From Chitinophagales bacterium (GTDB lineage: Bacteria > Bacteroidota > Bacteroidia > Chitinophagales > Saprospiraceae), in contig JAAFJY010000012.1 of assembly GCA_013299105.1 (NCBI GenBank), forward strand, positions 1 to 64,000: a DNA stretch of 64,000 nucleotides, in the 5' to 3' direction. Position numbers and translations under genes: made by a program. Below are positions 34,119 through 43,844 of the stretch, one piece after another (position 1 is the stretch's first letter; each line of letters starts with the position of its first letter). The notes under the pieces are model-generated. The model was given only the letters and a program-made list of their open reading frames with translations. It searched no databases and had not been told where the DNA came from.

Positions 34119-34463
34119 AAATACTTAGGATGGATTTTCATGGCTCAGACAATACATTCATGGTCAAGTCATGATCAATCAAACCCAGGCTATTTTCATT
34201 GGTTTCACTACCAAAAAGTAATAACCAGGTTAATTGAAGACCTACTTCTCGGTTTTTGCTAGGTGTTTGAAGAGGACAATCTCAAACTTTTAACGCAACA
34301 AATCAGGATTAAACATGGGGCGATAGAAGTTGCAGGTTGTTCATTTTGATACCCTGACTTGAATTCATGACCGCAGAACCGATTTAGAACCTTTTAGGCT
34401 TTAACACTGCTTTAAAATGAAACAATTTAAGCTTCAAGCTTCAAAAATGTGGAAAGAAAAACT

Positions 34464-34515
34464 TACCTTTGCGCCGCGAAACGAAGGCAGGAGCCTGAAC
34501 ATCAGTTGCTTTCGT
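34464..34515 (+). promoter_or_regulatory. -7 promoter box and structured leader of ahcY
   Basis: TACCTTTG at 34464-34471 matches TAnnTTTG. The leader then contains ACGAAGGCA (34481-34489) paired with TTGCTTTCGT (34506-34515) and a nested CAGG/CCTG, a hairpin ending 25 nt before the ATG. It does not match the SAH riboswitch pattern. Confidence 0.5.
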
Positions 34516-34540
34516 AGCCAAATCACAAAAACAAACATCC

Positions 34541-35851
34541 ATGTCCGTAGCCACGCAGTTGAAGTACAAAGTGAAAGACATCGCCCTGGCAGAATGGGGG
34601 CGCAAAGAAATTACCTTGGCCGAGGCAGAAATGCCAGGTTTGATGGCCCTCCGCAGCAAATATGGCGCAAGCAAGCCCCTGAAAGGCGCTCGTGTTGCTG
34701 GCTGTTTGCACATGACCATCCAAACCGCTGTTTTGATCGAAACCCTCAAGGAACTGGGCGCTGATGTGACCTGGTCTTCTTGTAATATTTTTTCCACCCA
34801 AGACCATGCTGCGGCTGCAATCGCTGCGGCTGGTATTCCAGTTTTCGCCTGGAAAGGCATGACCGAGGAAGAATACTGGTGGTGTGTGGAGCAAACCCTC
34901 TACGCTTTTGAAGACGGTAAGCCCCTGAACATGATCCTTGACGATGGTGGTGACCTGACCAACATCGTGCTCGATAAATATCCTGAGCTGGTGAATGACT
35001 TGGGTGGTATCTCTGAAGAAACTACTACTGGTGTACACCGCTTATACGATCGGGTAGCTGCTGGAACCTTGCCTGTTCCTGCAATCAATGTGAACGACTC
35101 GGTAACCAAGTCGAAGTTTGACAACAAATACGGTTGCAAAGAATCATTGGTGGATGCTATTCGCCGTGCTACTGACATCATGCTGGCCGGCAAAGTGGCC
35201 GTGGTGGCTGGTTATGGTGACGTAGGCAAGGGATCTGCGGCTTCTTTGCGTGGTGCCGGTTGCCGCGTAATCGTAACTGAAATTGACCCGATCTGCGCCC
35301 TGCAAGCCGCTATGGACGGTTATGAAGTGAAGAAAATGAGCAACGCCATTCCCCGCGCCGACATCGTGGTGACGGCCACTGGCAACTGCCGCATCGTAAG
35401 TGGTGAGCACTTCCGCCTGATGAAGGACAAGACCATCGTGTGCAACATTGGCCACTTCGACAACGAAATCGACGTAGTCTGGTTGAACGACAACTACGGC
35501 GATACCAAGGATACCATCAAGCCTCAGGTTGACCTGTACAACATCGACGGCAACGACATCATCCTGCTGGCCGAAGGCCGCCTGGTAAACCTGGGTTGCG
35601 CTACTGGTCACCCCTCTTTCGTGATGTCGAACTCCTTCACCAACCAGGTGTTGGCTCAAATTGAGCTGTACACCAAAGGCGACAAGTACGAAAACAAAGT
35701 GTACATGCTGCCCAAGGAACTGGACGAAGAAGTAGCTCGCCTCCACCTCGCCAAAATCGGCGTAGAACTGGAAGAACTGACCCCCGAGCAAGCCGATTAC
35801 ATTGGCGTAGAGAAAAAAGGTCCGTTCAAACCGGAGTACTACCGTTATTAA
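34541..35851 (+). CDS. ahcY: Adenosylhomocysteinase (S-adenosylhomocysteine hydrolase)
   Basis: 436 residues, full length. Substrate domain: [43 protein letters not shown] domain: [20 protein letters not shown] (GxGxxG); and the C-terminal [25 protein letters not shown] ending in FKPEYYRY, whose Lys and Tyr reach into the neighbouring subunit's NAD site. The protein splits SAH to adenosine and homocysteine with a bound NAD as cofactor and is tetrameric. It closes the activated methyl cycle that metX/metZ feed, 11 kb away. Own promoter box and terminator. Confidence 0.97.
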   Translation: MSVATQLKYKVKDIALAEWGRKEITLAEAEMPGLMALRSKYGASKPLKGARVAGCLHMTIQTAVLIETLKELGADVTWSSCNIFSTQDHAAAAIAAAGIPVFAWKGMTEEEYWWCVEQTLYAFEDGKPLNMILDDGGDLTNIVLDKYPELVNDLGGISEETTTGVHRLYDRVAAGTLPVPAINVNDSVTKSKFDNKYGCKESLVDAIRRATDIMLAGKVAVVAGYGDVGKGSAASLRGAGCRVIVTEIDPICALQAAMDGYEVKKMSNAIPRADIVVTATGNCRIVSGEHFRLMKDKTIVCNIGHFDNEIDVVWLNDNYGDTKDTIKPQVDLYNIDGNDIILLAEGRLVNLGCATGHPSFVMSNSFTNQVLAQIELYTKGDKYENKVYMLPKELDEEVARLHLAKIGVELEELTPEQADYIGVEKKGPFKPEYYRY

Positions 35852-35873
35852 TAGCCCTTATTGGGGAAAATCG

Positions 35874-35913
35874 AAAGGCTCGTCTGCATTGTGGATGGGC
35901 CTTTTGGTTTTTT
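35874..35913 (+). terminator. Rho-independent terminator of ahcY
   Basis: AAAGGCTCGTC pairs with GATGGGCCTTT (11 bp with two G-T pairs) around TGCATTGTG, followed by TGGTTTTTT. It begins 22 bp after the ahcY stop. Confidence 0.85.
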
Positions 35914-35947
35914 AACCTTAGTGCTGGTTTATTCGGCATGTTTTTTT

Positions 35948-35984
35948 GACATACGATAGACGACATACGCCTTACGACATATGA
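35948..35984. repeat. Heptamer array (ACATACG type)
   Basis: ACATACG ATAGACG ACATACG CCTTACG ACATATG, period 7. A third sequence type of 7-nt array in this window. Beyond it, 35985-36165 shows no gene. Confidence 0.6.
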
Positions 35985-36165
35985 TTTAGGGGCTCGCTGA
36001 GGAGATTTGTGCTGTTTTAGGTTCCCGTTTGCACGGTTTGAGATTTTTGAAATTTAAAATTGATGAGTCCTTGACTATTCTATGGAATAAATCCTTGATT
36101 AAGGGAACAAACAAAAAATAGGATACCCAAATCAACTGTTCATCGGCATCATTTAGGCGGGGTCT

Positions 36166-36197
36166 TTTCAACATTTCAACCCTTCAATATTTCAACT
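36166..36197 (+). repeat. Octamer array, 5' type (four units)
   Basis: TTTCAACA TTTCAACC CTTCAATA TTTCAACT, exact 8-nt period, 162 bp upstream of the next gene start. The TAAACTTG at about 36224 is one mismatch from a -7 box. Confidence 0.75.
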
Positions 36198-36359
36198 ATC
36201 GAAGGGTTCTTGTGAAACCTTAAACTTGCGCCTTGGGTATGTTTTTATTTAAAAACTCCCTAACAACCTCTTTTACTAGAAATTCACGTTTTTTTAACAA
36301 CAAATGAAACAATTATTGTGATTGTATCATTTTTTGCTCATTTTTGTAAAAAAAACGAC

Positions 36360-37175
36360 ATGTTAGCCAACCTTGACAATGAAGTGCATTTCAAAAAAGT
36401 CTTCACCGACGTGGAGGTCTTTACGGCCTTTGTCAAGGATGTATTGGGTATCGACATCCAAATCGACAAGGTAGAAACCGAAAAGCTACTGCCTAGCAAA
36501 ACCAGTGGCATCAAATTTCGCATGGACTTGTTTGCCGAAGACCTAAAAAATCGTACCGTAGTAGAAATACAAAAAGTGGATTATGACTATACCTATGAGC
36601 GTTTCACCCACTATTTTACTTCCAATCTGGTGGATGTGCAACGCTCTAGGCGGGCGTATGAATATGCAAAAGACGTTTATGTGATCGTGGTGGTGACGGC
36701 GGCTTATAAAGTTAGGGATAAAAACGGTGACTTACTCAAAGATGACGTGCTGATCACTGACATCAACCCACGCACCCTCAATGGCCAGGTCCGCGAAATG
36801 TACGACCACAAATTGGTGATTTTGAATGCTACTTATGTTACTGACGAAACCCCGGCAGCGATTCGAGATTGGCTGCAATTGATCCGAGAGTCAATCAAAA
36901 ATCCAGAAAACCCAAACATCAACTCCGCTAAATCCGCCATTGTGAAAGCTGTGCAACTGGGCCAGGTTGACAACATCAACCCTGAGGAAGTAGCAGATGC
37001 CAAAATTGAGGAAATGAGGAAGGATACGATGGCTCGAGTTGAGCTTGATATCCAGCGGCAAGGCGTAGAAAAGGCCCTGAAGCGAGGGAAACTGACTTTA
37101 GACGAAATTGCAGAAGATGACGAAGTTGACCTTGAGTATGTAATGCGGGTAAAGGCGGAGTTGGGGAAAGAGTAG
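36360..37175 (+). CDS. PD-(D/E)XK nuclease family transposase-like protein (Rpn/PDDEXK_2)
   Basis: 271 residues from the ATG at 36360; a GTG at 36318 would add a short extension with no similarity. The core shows Asp56 (FRMDLFAED) and Glu69-x-Gln71 (VVEIQKV), the same D-ExQ nuclease signature as the larger protein at 29461, followed by YERFTHYFTSNLVDVQ and a long central segment predicting the family fold. The C-terminus (RGKLTLDEIAEDDEVDLEYVMRVKAEL) is the small helix-turn-helix-like motif common to this family. It has no coiled-coil repeat tail. The two window copies are diverged, not recent duplicates. The role of these proteins in this phylum is unclear. Confidence 0.8.
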   Translation: MLANLDNEVHFKKVFTDVEVFTAFVKDVLGIDIQIDKVETEKLLPSKTSGIKFRMDLFAEDLKNRTVVEIQKVDYDYTYERFTHYFTSNLVDVQRSRRAYEYAKDVYVIVVVTAAYKVRDKNGDLLKDDVLITDINPRTLNGQVREMYDHKLVILNATYVTDETPAAIRDWLQLIRESIKNPENPNINSAKSAIVKAVQLGQVDNINPEEVADAKIEEMRKDTMARVELDIQRQGVEKALKRGKLTLDEIAEDDEVDLEYVMRVKAELGKE

Positions 37176-37287
37176 GGGGCTTCCTTCCTAGTGGCACACA
37201 TTACAAGTAAGCCATAAGTAGCTACAATCCATCCGCTTTTTGCTTCAAAAACATAATGCTGGATAAATTTTCACCTTGCCGCCCAAT

Positions 37288-40200
37288 TTATCCAGCAGTC
37301 ATTCCTGCTTTCGCCTTACTCAGCACATAGTCAAGCCCCATTCGCTCCACCTCGCTGATAAAATCTTGATCGGCATTCACAAGAATTCCTTTCGAAATCA
37401 TGTGTACTTTGTGTCGATCCATCACATCAATCACTTCTACCTTCAGCTTATGTGGGCCTTTGCGGGTGCGGCACAGCGATTCCAGGTCGCCGAGCAGGTT
37501 TTCGTTGATGCGCTCAATCGGTAATTTGAGGGTGATGCCCTCGGTTAGGCTCACACCAACGCCTTCAAGCAACTTGATTTCGAGGATTTTCAGCTCCATT
37601 TGGGCATTTTCACCCCAGCCTTTCTGAAATTTGCCTTTGATGTACACGGCAATACCCGGCACCAAAAACGCCTTGAATTTTTGATAGTCGTCACCAAAAA
37701 GCTTGAACTCGTAAGTGCCCGTGTAGTCCCCAATCTCCACGATACCCCAGCCATTGCCGTTTTTACTCACGCGGTGCTGCACGTTGTTGATCATGCCACC
37801 GAGCTGGATGCTCGGCTTATTTTGGTGGTCATCCACGCGGTCGATGGTGCAAGTCATGAAGTGCTCGATTTCTACACGATAGTCGTCGAGCGGGTGGCCG
37901 GAGATGAAGATGCCTGTTACTTCTTTTTCGTAGTTGAGTTTTTGCAAAAGGTTCCAAGGCTCCACTTGGGGCATGGGCGGCTCGTCAATGGCTACCGATA
38001 CGCTCATGTCGCCAAAAAGGGAGTTGACAGCTTGGGCGTGGCTATTTTTTACAGCAGCAGCAAACTTGACCGCGTGCTCCAACAAGGAATCATACTTGTC
38101 GGAAGGGGCGAAATACTGGGCCCGGTGGGTTTTTTCGAACCCATCAAAAGCCCCGCCATAGGCCAAACTTTCCAAGGCTTTTTTATTCACAGCCTTCATC
38201 GGCAGGCGGCGTACCAACTCGAAGAAACTACTGAAAGGCCCGTTTTTGCGCTCTCCCAGGATTTCCAACACAGGCCCCTCCCCTACTCCTTTCAACCCAG
38301 CAAGGCCAAAACGGATGGTTTTGCTGTTGGTAGCTGAGAAATCGGACTCACTTTCATTCACATCGGGGCCAAGTACTTCGATGCCCATGCGGCGGCATTC
38401 GCCCAGGTTGAAGGTCAATTTCGACTGGTCGTTCATGTTGTGTGTGAGCACCGAGGCCATGAATTCAGCTGGATAATGCGCCTTGAGATAAGCCGTTTGA
38501 AAGGCCACAAAGGCGTAGCACGTCGAGTGCGACTTGTTGAAGGCGTATGAAGCGAAGGCTTCCCAGTCTTTCCAAATTTTTTCAAGGCGGTCCTTGGCGT
38601 GACTGCGTTTTTCGCCACCTTCCAGAAACTTAGGATACATCGCGTCCAGGTCGGCCTTGATTTTTTTACCCATCGCTTTGCGCAACTTATCGGCTTGCCC
38701 CTTGGTGAAGCCCGCCAGTTTTTGCGACAACAACATCACCTGCTCCTGGTACACGGTGATGCCATAGGTATCTTTGAGGTATTCTTCGCAGTCGTCGAGG
38801 TCGTAAGTAATGGGCTCGCGGCCATGCTTACGCGCAATGAAGTTGGGGATGTATTCCAAAGGTCCAGGGCGGTACAGGGCGTTCATGGCGATCAAGTCTT
38901 CGAAGGTGGTAGGAGCCAGTTCCTTCATATACTTTTGCATTCCCGAACTTTCGTACTGGAAAATCGCCACTGTTTCGCCGCGTTGGAAGAGTTGATAAGT
39001 CAGCTCGTCTTCGAGGGGTACATCGTCCATGTCCAGCTCGATGCCGTGGTTGCGCTTGATCATCGCCACCGCGTCCTTGATAATAGTCAGGGTTTTGAGG
39101 CCCAAAAAGTCCATTTTCAAGAGCCCCGCCGATTCGGCTACCGAGTTGTCGAACTGGGTGATGAGCATGGGCGAATCCTTGTCGGTCTTGACGGGCACGT
39201 ATTTGGTGATGTCGTCTGGTGTGATCACCACTCCGCAGGCGTGAATGCCCGTGTTGCGCACCGAACCTTCGAGCTTACGGGCAGTTTGGATCATTTGGCC
39301 AATTTCGTCGTCGCCATCAGCGAGCTGACGAAACTGCATGGCCTTTTCCATCTCTTCGGAGTTCATCACGTCCTTGAGTTTGGGATCCACACCGTCTTTG
39401 GCCAATACTTTGCCCAAAGTAGCCGACAAGTGAGTCGGAAAAGTTTTGGCCACGCGGTCTACTTCGGCCAGGGGAATGTTCATCACCCGGCCCACATCGC
39501 GCAAAGAAGACTTGGCGGCCATGGTGCCATAAGTCACGATTTGGGCCACCTGGTTGCGCCCGTATTTGTTGATCACATAGTCGATTACCTTGTCACGACC
39601 CACATCGTCAAAGTCGATGTCAATATCGGGCATGGACACGCGCTCTGGGTTGAGGAAACGCTCAAACAGCAAGTCGTACTTGATAGGGTCTACGTTGGTG
39701 ATGCCGATGCAATAGGCCACCGCCGAACCCGCTGCCGAACCCCGACCTGGGCCAACCGATACGCCCATTTGTCGGGCAGTACTCGTAAAGTCTTGTACAA
39801 TCAGGAAGTAACCAGGGTAACCCGAGTTTTTGATGACCTGCAATTCAAAATCCAAGCGCTCTTGCACTTCAGCGCTGATGCTGCCGTAGCGCTTGCGTGC
39901 ACCCTCGTAGGTAAGGTGCCGCAGGTAATCGTCCTGGGTTTCAAAGCCTGATGGAATCGGAAAGGCAGGCAACAAAACCTCACGCGCCAGGTCCAGAAAG
40001 TCCACCTTATCGGCAATTTCGACGGTGTTGTCGAGCGCAAAAGGCACGTCAGCAAACAATTGCCCCATTTCCGCCTTGGTTTTGAAGAAGAAATCCGAAC
40101 TGGGGAATTTGAAGCGGCCTTCTTCTTCGAGGTAAGAACCCGTGTTGACGCAAAGCAGGATGTCGTGGGGCAACCAATCGTCTTCGTTCACATAGTGCGA

Positions 40201-40848
40201 ATCGTTGGTGGCGATGACTTTTAAGTTGTATTTCTGGGCGAATTTGAGCAGGGTTTGGTTGATGTCTTCCTGGCTCACGCCCATGAGGTCGATGTTTTCC
40301 AGGCCCTTGTGGCGTTGGATTTCGATGTAGTAATCTTCGCCAAAAAGGTCGATCCACCAGCGCAGTTCTTTTTCGGCTTCTTCGATTTTTCCCTGCAAGA
40401 TCAACTGCGGCACGATGGCCCCAATGCAGCAGGAGGTGGCAATCAGACCCTGGTGGTATTGGACGAGCAGTTCCTTGTCAATGCGGGGATATTTGCCGTA
40501 CAAACCTTCGATAAAACCCAGCGAGCAGAGCTTGGAGAGGTTTTCGTAACCCTGGGCGTTTTTGGCCAGCAGCAACTGATGAAAGCGCTCATCCGACTCG
40601 CCTTTGGCCCTTGAAAATTCCTTCTTGTGCCTATCCCGCACCACATAAAACTCGCAGCCGATGATGGGCTTGAGGTTGCGTTTTTTGGCTTCTGCTACAA
40701 ACTTGAACGCGCCAAACATGTTGCCGTGATCGGTCAGGGCCACGGCTTTTTGCTCGTCTTTGGCGGCTTTGTCCATCATCTGCGAGATGCTGGAAGCCCC
40801 GTCGAGCAGGGAAAATTGAGTATGGCAGTGCAAGTGCAGAAAATCCAT
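37288..40848 (-). CDS. dnaE: DNA polymerase III subunit alpha
   Basis: 1186 residues, full length for DnaE. N-terminal PHP domain (FLHLHCHTQFSLLDG), palm with the catalytic Asp pair in PERVSMPDIDIDFDD (about residue 405) and the third Asp in LLKMDFLGLKTLTII (about 577), fingers (GPGRGSAAGSAVAY; YQEQVMLLSQKLAGFTKGQADKLRKAMGKK), a tandem HhH and a C-terminal OB domain (IQLGGMINNVQHRVSKNGNGWGIVEIGDYTG). It is the replicative polymerase. Isolated gene; no promoter box recognised within 100 bp of its start. The upstream 800 bp are made of repeats. Confidence 0.97.
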   Translation of the reverse strand: MDFLHLHCHTQFSLLDGASSISQMMDKAAKDEQKAVALTDHGNMFGAFKFVAEAKKRNLKPIIGCEFYVVRDRHKKEFSRAKGESDERFHQLLLAKNAQGYENLSKLCSLGFIEGLYGKYPRIDKELLVQYHQGLIATSCCIGAIVPQLILQGKIEEAEKELRWWIDLFGEDYYIEIQRHKGLENIDLMGVSQEDINQTLLKFAQKYNLKVIATNDSHYVNEDDWLPHDILLCVNTGSYLEEEGRFKFPSSDFFFKTKAEMGQLFADVPFALDNTVEIADKVDFLDLAREVLLPAFPIPSGFETQDDYLRHLTYEGARKRYGSISAEVQERLDFELQVIKNSGYPGYFLIVQDFTSTARQMGVSVGPGRGSAAGSAVAYCIGITNVDPIKYDLLFERFLNPERVSMPDIDIDFDDVGRDKVIDYVINKYGRNQVAQIVTYGTMAAKSSLRDVGRVMNIPLAEVDRVAKTFPTHLSATLGKVLAKDGVDPKLKDVMNSEEMEKAMQFRQLADGDDEIGQMIQTARKLEGSVRNTGIHACGVVITPDDITKYVPVKTDKDSPMLITQFDNSVAESAGLLKMDFLGLKTLTIIKDAVAMIKRNHGIELDMDDVPLEDELTYQLFQRGETVAIFQYESSGMQKYMKELAPTTFEDLIAMNALYRPGPLEYIPNFIARKHGREPITYDLDDCEEYLKDTYGITVYQEQVMLLSQKLAGFTKGQADKLRKAMGKKIKADLDAMYPKFLEGGEKRSHAKDRLEKIWKDWEAFASYAFNKSHSTCYAFVAFQTAYLKAHYPAEFMASVLTHNMNDQSKLTFNLGECRRMGIEVLGPDVNESESDFSATNSKTIRFGLAGLKGVGEGPVLEILGERKNGPFSSFFELVRRLPMKAVNKKALESLAYGGAFDGFEKTHRAQYFAPSDKYDSLLEHAVKFAAAVKNSHAQAVNSLFGDMSVSVAIDEPPMPQVEPWNLLQKLNYEKEVTGIFISGHPLDDYRVEIEHFMTCTIDRVDDHQNKPSIQLGGMINNVQHRVSKNGNGWGIVEIGDYTGTYEFKLFGDDYQKFKAFLVPGIAVYIKGKFQKGWGENAQMELKILEIKLLEGVGVSLTEGITLKLPIERINENLLGDLESLCRTRKGPHKLKVEVIDVMDRHKVHMISKGILVNADQDFISEVERMGLDYVLSKAKAGMTAG

Positions 40849-40894
40849 AAGCGCTTTGGGTTTTGTCTAATTGAGAATTTTTGCCTGAATCAGA

Positions 40895-41060
40895 AATTAC
40901 TGAAAACTTCGGTGAAATGCGATCTCTACAATCAAGCAAGGCTTTTTTGTCTAAACCAGAATTTGCAGAATTGTACAATTACAGAATTACTTGCATGACG
41001 TTGACCGAGACAGAATTTGAAAAAATTTCAGCATCGGCCCACTTCGCGGTCATAAACGCT
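40895..41060. repeat. Dispersed intergenic repeat, TTGCGTGACGTTGACC family (copy 3)
   Basis: TTTTTGTCTAAACCAGAATTT, GCAGAATTGTACAATTAC, ACTTGCATGACGTTGACC, CAGAATTTGAAAAAATTTCAGC and GGCCCACTTCGCGGTCATAA occur in the same order as in copy 4. It lies directly upstream of dnaE. A palindrome GAAACTTCTCCGAAGTTTTC follows at about 41100. Confidence 0.7.
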
Positions 41061-41269
41061 GCATGTTCACCATAAAAATCACAAAAATTTACAGCCTCAG
41101 AAACTTCTCCGAAGTTTTCAAAAATTACAGAATTCCCAGCATGATTTTTACCAAGTGACTCGAAAAGTCTAGCTTGTATTTTAGACTAGCTGGAAAGAAA
41201 AGAATGTGGCTTACTGGTCTTGCTTTGCGATCTGAGCAGTGTAGTTGGAGATCAGGTATCGGATTCTCT

Positions 41270-41301
41270 TTTCAACATTTCAACCCTTTACCATTTCAAC
41301 T
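41270..41301 (-). repeat. Octamer array (four units)
   Basis: TTTCAACA TTTCAACC CTTTACCA TTTCAACT on the plus strand, exact 8-nt period. On the minus strand it reads AGTTGAAA.., on the 3' side of the gene ending at 41665 but 360 bp away. Confidence 0.65.
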
Positions 41302-41434
41302 CAAAAATACACCAAAACCCTGGGTGAAGGTTGAATCGGTGGGCACATTTTTTCCACATTTTTTTTAAAAAAACAGGTGTGAATGTGGAAATTGTATAAA
41401 AAGTTGAGGGTTAAGGGCTTGGGTTCGTTACACG

Positions 41435-41596
41435 TAAGTTCTCAATCCACTGAATATCCGTTTATGCGTTACAAACGCGTGTAAGATGGTTCCGGTCAGA
41501 GACCTGGAACCAGCGTCAATTTAGCGTTGTGCTGGTGTCGGGTCTCCTGACCGACACCGGGCTTCCGCACGTTTGCAACGTGCTTACGAGAACTTA
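41435..41596. repeat. Multi-hairpin element bounded by inverted repeats
   Basis: Outer arms TAAGTTCTC (41435-41443) and GAGAACTTA (41588-41596) enclose four consecutive hairpins: GCGTTACAAACGC, GGTTCCGGTCAGAGACCTGG plus AACC, GGTGTCGGGTCTCCTGACCG plus ACACC, and CACGTTTGCAACGTG. Two of these motifs recur in the 266 bp array at 51744. No coding potential. Confidence 0.75.
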
Positions 41597-41664
41597 GTAT
41601 TTTGCCTAGTCAAAGAAAGATACTTGCTGAAATGCGGATTAAGAATTTACCGCTTCTCAAGCCC

Positions 41665-42285
41665 TCAACTCATGTAATAAATCACTTCAAAATACCTACT
41701 GCTGGCCTCGGTCTCATATTTATCCAGTTTCAGTTCTTTCAAAACCCCACCCAAAAGCAGGGGTTCTTCGGGCAACTTCGCTTTGCTTTTGCTGTGTGCA
41801 ATCAAAAAATCTTCACTCGAATTTTCATCCTGCACGTGATAGACATCGTAGTGATCGGTGATCGAAGTGGGAATCGCGACTGGAACCTTTCCCACCAGGA
41901 TCATCATCATCACATATCCTACTTCTTCCTTGCTTTCAACATGGCGTGGAGTGCCGCGAACCAACAGATTAGAGGCAAGCACGCCCTCGGTTTTGGCCAC
42001 AAGAGGGCTGAGCTCGAGCGCTTGGTATTTTTGGTAATAGCCTTGAGCATCTTGGTCCAAGCTATTCAAAATGGCATTGTGCTGATCGTGGGGCAATGCT
42101 AAAATCGACATTTGCAGGTGTAAAACCGCCTTTTGTGCATTCCAAAACACCCCCGCCACTTTGGCAATTTCACCCAGCGAGATTTGCTCATCCCCCATTT
42201 CGGTAAACAGGTTGTAGATGCGGCCACCATTGTCGAGGGCGCTCATGGCCTCGGAGGCATTTTGATAAGGCTGGATTTTTTCCAT
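41665..42285 (-). CDS. Conserved-looking hypothetical protein
   Basis: 206 residues from the ATG at 42285 (MEKIQPYQNASEAMSALDNG); an extension to 42426 has no features. No signal peptide and no membrane segment. The N-terminal half is helical with regular heptads (ISLGEIAKVAGVFWNAQKAVLHLQMSILAL), the C-terminal half is mixed (VGKVPVAIPTSITDHYDVYHVQDENSSEDFLIAHSKSK). I do not recognise a family. Codon use and amino-acid content look like a genuine cytoplasmic protein. It is isolated, with long repeat-filled gaps on its 3' side. Confidence 0.6.
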   Translation of the reverse strand: MEKIQPYQNASEAMSALDNGGRIYNLFTEMGDEQISLGEIAKVAGVFWNAQKAVLHLQMSILALPHDQHNAILNSLDQDAQGYYQKYQALELSPLVAKTEGVLASNLLVRGTPRHVESKEEVGYVMMMILVGKVPVAIPTSITDHYDVYHVQDENSSEDFLIAHSKSKAKLPEEPLLLGGVLKELKLDKYETEASSRYFEVIYYMS

Positions 42286-42696
42286 GTGGGTGGGTTTTGG
42301 GCATGAAGATAGGGGAAGCTTTATACTAAATCTCAAAAGGTTTTGTGCAAAAAGGGCAAAGTGTATTTTTTGAAACACAAAAGAGTCAAAAATACCCCGC
42401 TTTTGGCGAAGTGATCTAGTATTCACGCGCTTCTAGTCCACCAGGCGACCTAAACCCCTCATTTCGTCATCCTTTTTACCAAAAATGTTTTTAAGCACGA
42501 AGAAAAATCATATCTTTAAAGCATATTGTTAAGCTCATTTAGTTTTCCTTCTTATTTTGCTTCCTCCTGTAATTTCAAAAGATGCTTTGAGTGTTTGAAC
42601 AAATATTCCCCGAAAATGTAGTATCCATGAACTTCCTTTTCCCAACAATTGCTCTCCCCGTGCTCAATTGTTCATCAACACCGGACCCAATAAGCC
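42286..42696. other. Intergenic region between divergent genes
   Basis: 411 bp holding the promoters of the hypothetical gene (-) and the FIST-kinase operon (+). TATCTTTA at 42511-42518 is one mismatch from a -7 box for the operon, but would give a leader of about 170 nt. Nothing else is recognised. Confidence 0.4.
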
Positions 42697-43833
42697 GTGA
42701 ATATTCAGCAAGTAATTTTTTCCAAAGATCATTGGTCTACCGATTTTTCTGATGCGGAGTTCGTTGAAACCGAAGCACAGTTGGTTTTAGTATTTGGGGA
42801 ACGGCGAATGCTCAAGCAAGAGCAACTCCGCGCTGATTTGCGCCTAATGTATCCCAAGGCAGAATTGATTCTTAGTTCTACTGCAGGCCAAATTTTCAAC
42901 AACCAGGTTCTGGACGATAAACTTTGTGTTACTGCCGTTCAGTTCAAAAAGACCCCTATTCGTAGTGTAATTACTAATATCAGCCAACACCAGGATAGTT
43001 TTTCAACCGGAGAACATTTGTTCCAAGCCCTCAATTCTCCATCTTTGAACAGTATTTTCCTCATTTCGGATGGAATTTTGATCAATGGCAGTGACCTAGT
43101 GGCTGGCTTGAATGCCCACAATACCAAAGGCATAAGCATCAGTGGAGGTATGGCTGGCGATGGCATCTCGTTTCAGTCGACGCTGGTGGGCCTAAACGAC
43201 AACTTGGGTAATGGCAACGTAGTCGCTGTGGGTTTTTATGGTGATGCCCTACAAGTTTATCACAGTTCTTTGGGTGGTTGGGACGAATTTGGACGCGACC
43301 GCATCATCACCAAGTCGAAAAAAAACGTACTTTACGAAATCGATGGCCGCAAAGCGCTGGATTTGTACAAAGAATACTTGGGGCCATATACAGAAGAACT
43401 ACCTGGTTCGGCTTTCCTTTTCCCCATCTCTATCAAGGTTCCGGAAAGTGAACAAAAATTGGTACGTACCATTTTGTACATCAACGAGGAGAGTGGCAAG
43501 ATGATTTTCGCAGGCAACATGCCCGAGGGAGCCACCATCCGCCTGATGAAAGCTAACTTTGAAAAATTGACCGAGGCCTCAGCTGAATCAGCCCGCATGA
43601 TCGTAAATCAGGGCGATAACCTCAAGTTGGCCATTTTGGTCAGTTGCGTAGGCCGTCGTTTGGTCCTGCAAACTCGTACCGAAGAAGAAGTATGGGCCGC
43701 AAGGGCTATTTTAGGTGAAAAAACCGCTATCGCGGGGTTTTACTCCTATGGCGAACTTTCCCCTTACAACCCCAGCGGACGCTGTGAATTACACAACCAA
43801 ACCATGACCATTACTGGATTTTATGAAACTTAA
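42697..43833 (+). CDS. FIST-domain sensory protein (FIST_N/FIST_C)
   Basis: 378 residues from a GTG start. Residues about 25-220 match FIST_N (LVLVFGERRMLKQEQLRADLRLMYPKAELILSSTAGQI, ISISGGMAGDG) and about 225-370 FIST_C (GRKALDLYKEYLG, GNMPEGATIRLM, AILVSCVGRRLVLQTRTEEEV, AGFYSYGELSP). No signal peptide or membrane segment, so it is cytoplasmic. FIST proteins sense small ligands; the NosP branch binds haem and nitric oxide and signals through a neighbouring histidine kinase. The kinase gene lies 11 bp downstream here, so this protein is most likely its input module, with ligand unknown. Confidence 0.85.
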   Translation: MNIQQVIFSKDHWSTDFSDAEFVETEAQLVLVFGERRMLKQEQLRADLRLMYPKAELILSSTAGQIFNNQVLDDKLCVTAVQFKKTPIRSVITNISQHQDSFSTGEHLFQALNSPSLNSIFLISDGILINGSDLVAGLNAHNTKGISISGGMAGDGISFQSTLVGLNDNLGNGNVVAVGFYGDALQVYHSSLGGWDEFGRDRIITKSKKNVLYEIDGRKALDLYKEYLGPYTEELPGSAFLFPISIKVPESEQKLVRTILYINEESGKMIFAGNMPEGATIRLMKANFEKLTEASAESARMIVNQGDNLKLAILVSCVGRRLVLQTRTEEEVWAARAILGEKTAIAGFYSYGELSPYNPSGRCELHNQTMTITGFYET

Positions 43834-43844
43834 TTTTGATTGGA

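Noticed and set aside
34481-34540. SAH or SAM riboswitch upstream of ahcY
   Set aside because: A hairpin exists, but the conserved core elements of SAH or SAM-II/V aptamers are not there.
38599-39951. 450-codon open frame antisense to dnaE
   Set aside because: It mirrors the conserved dnaE coding frame; composition (His/Val-rich) is what an antisense frame of this codon usage gives, and there are no domains.
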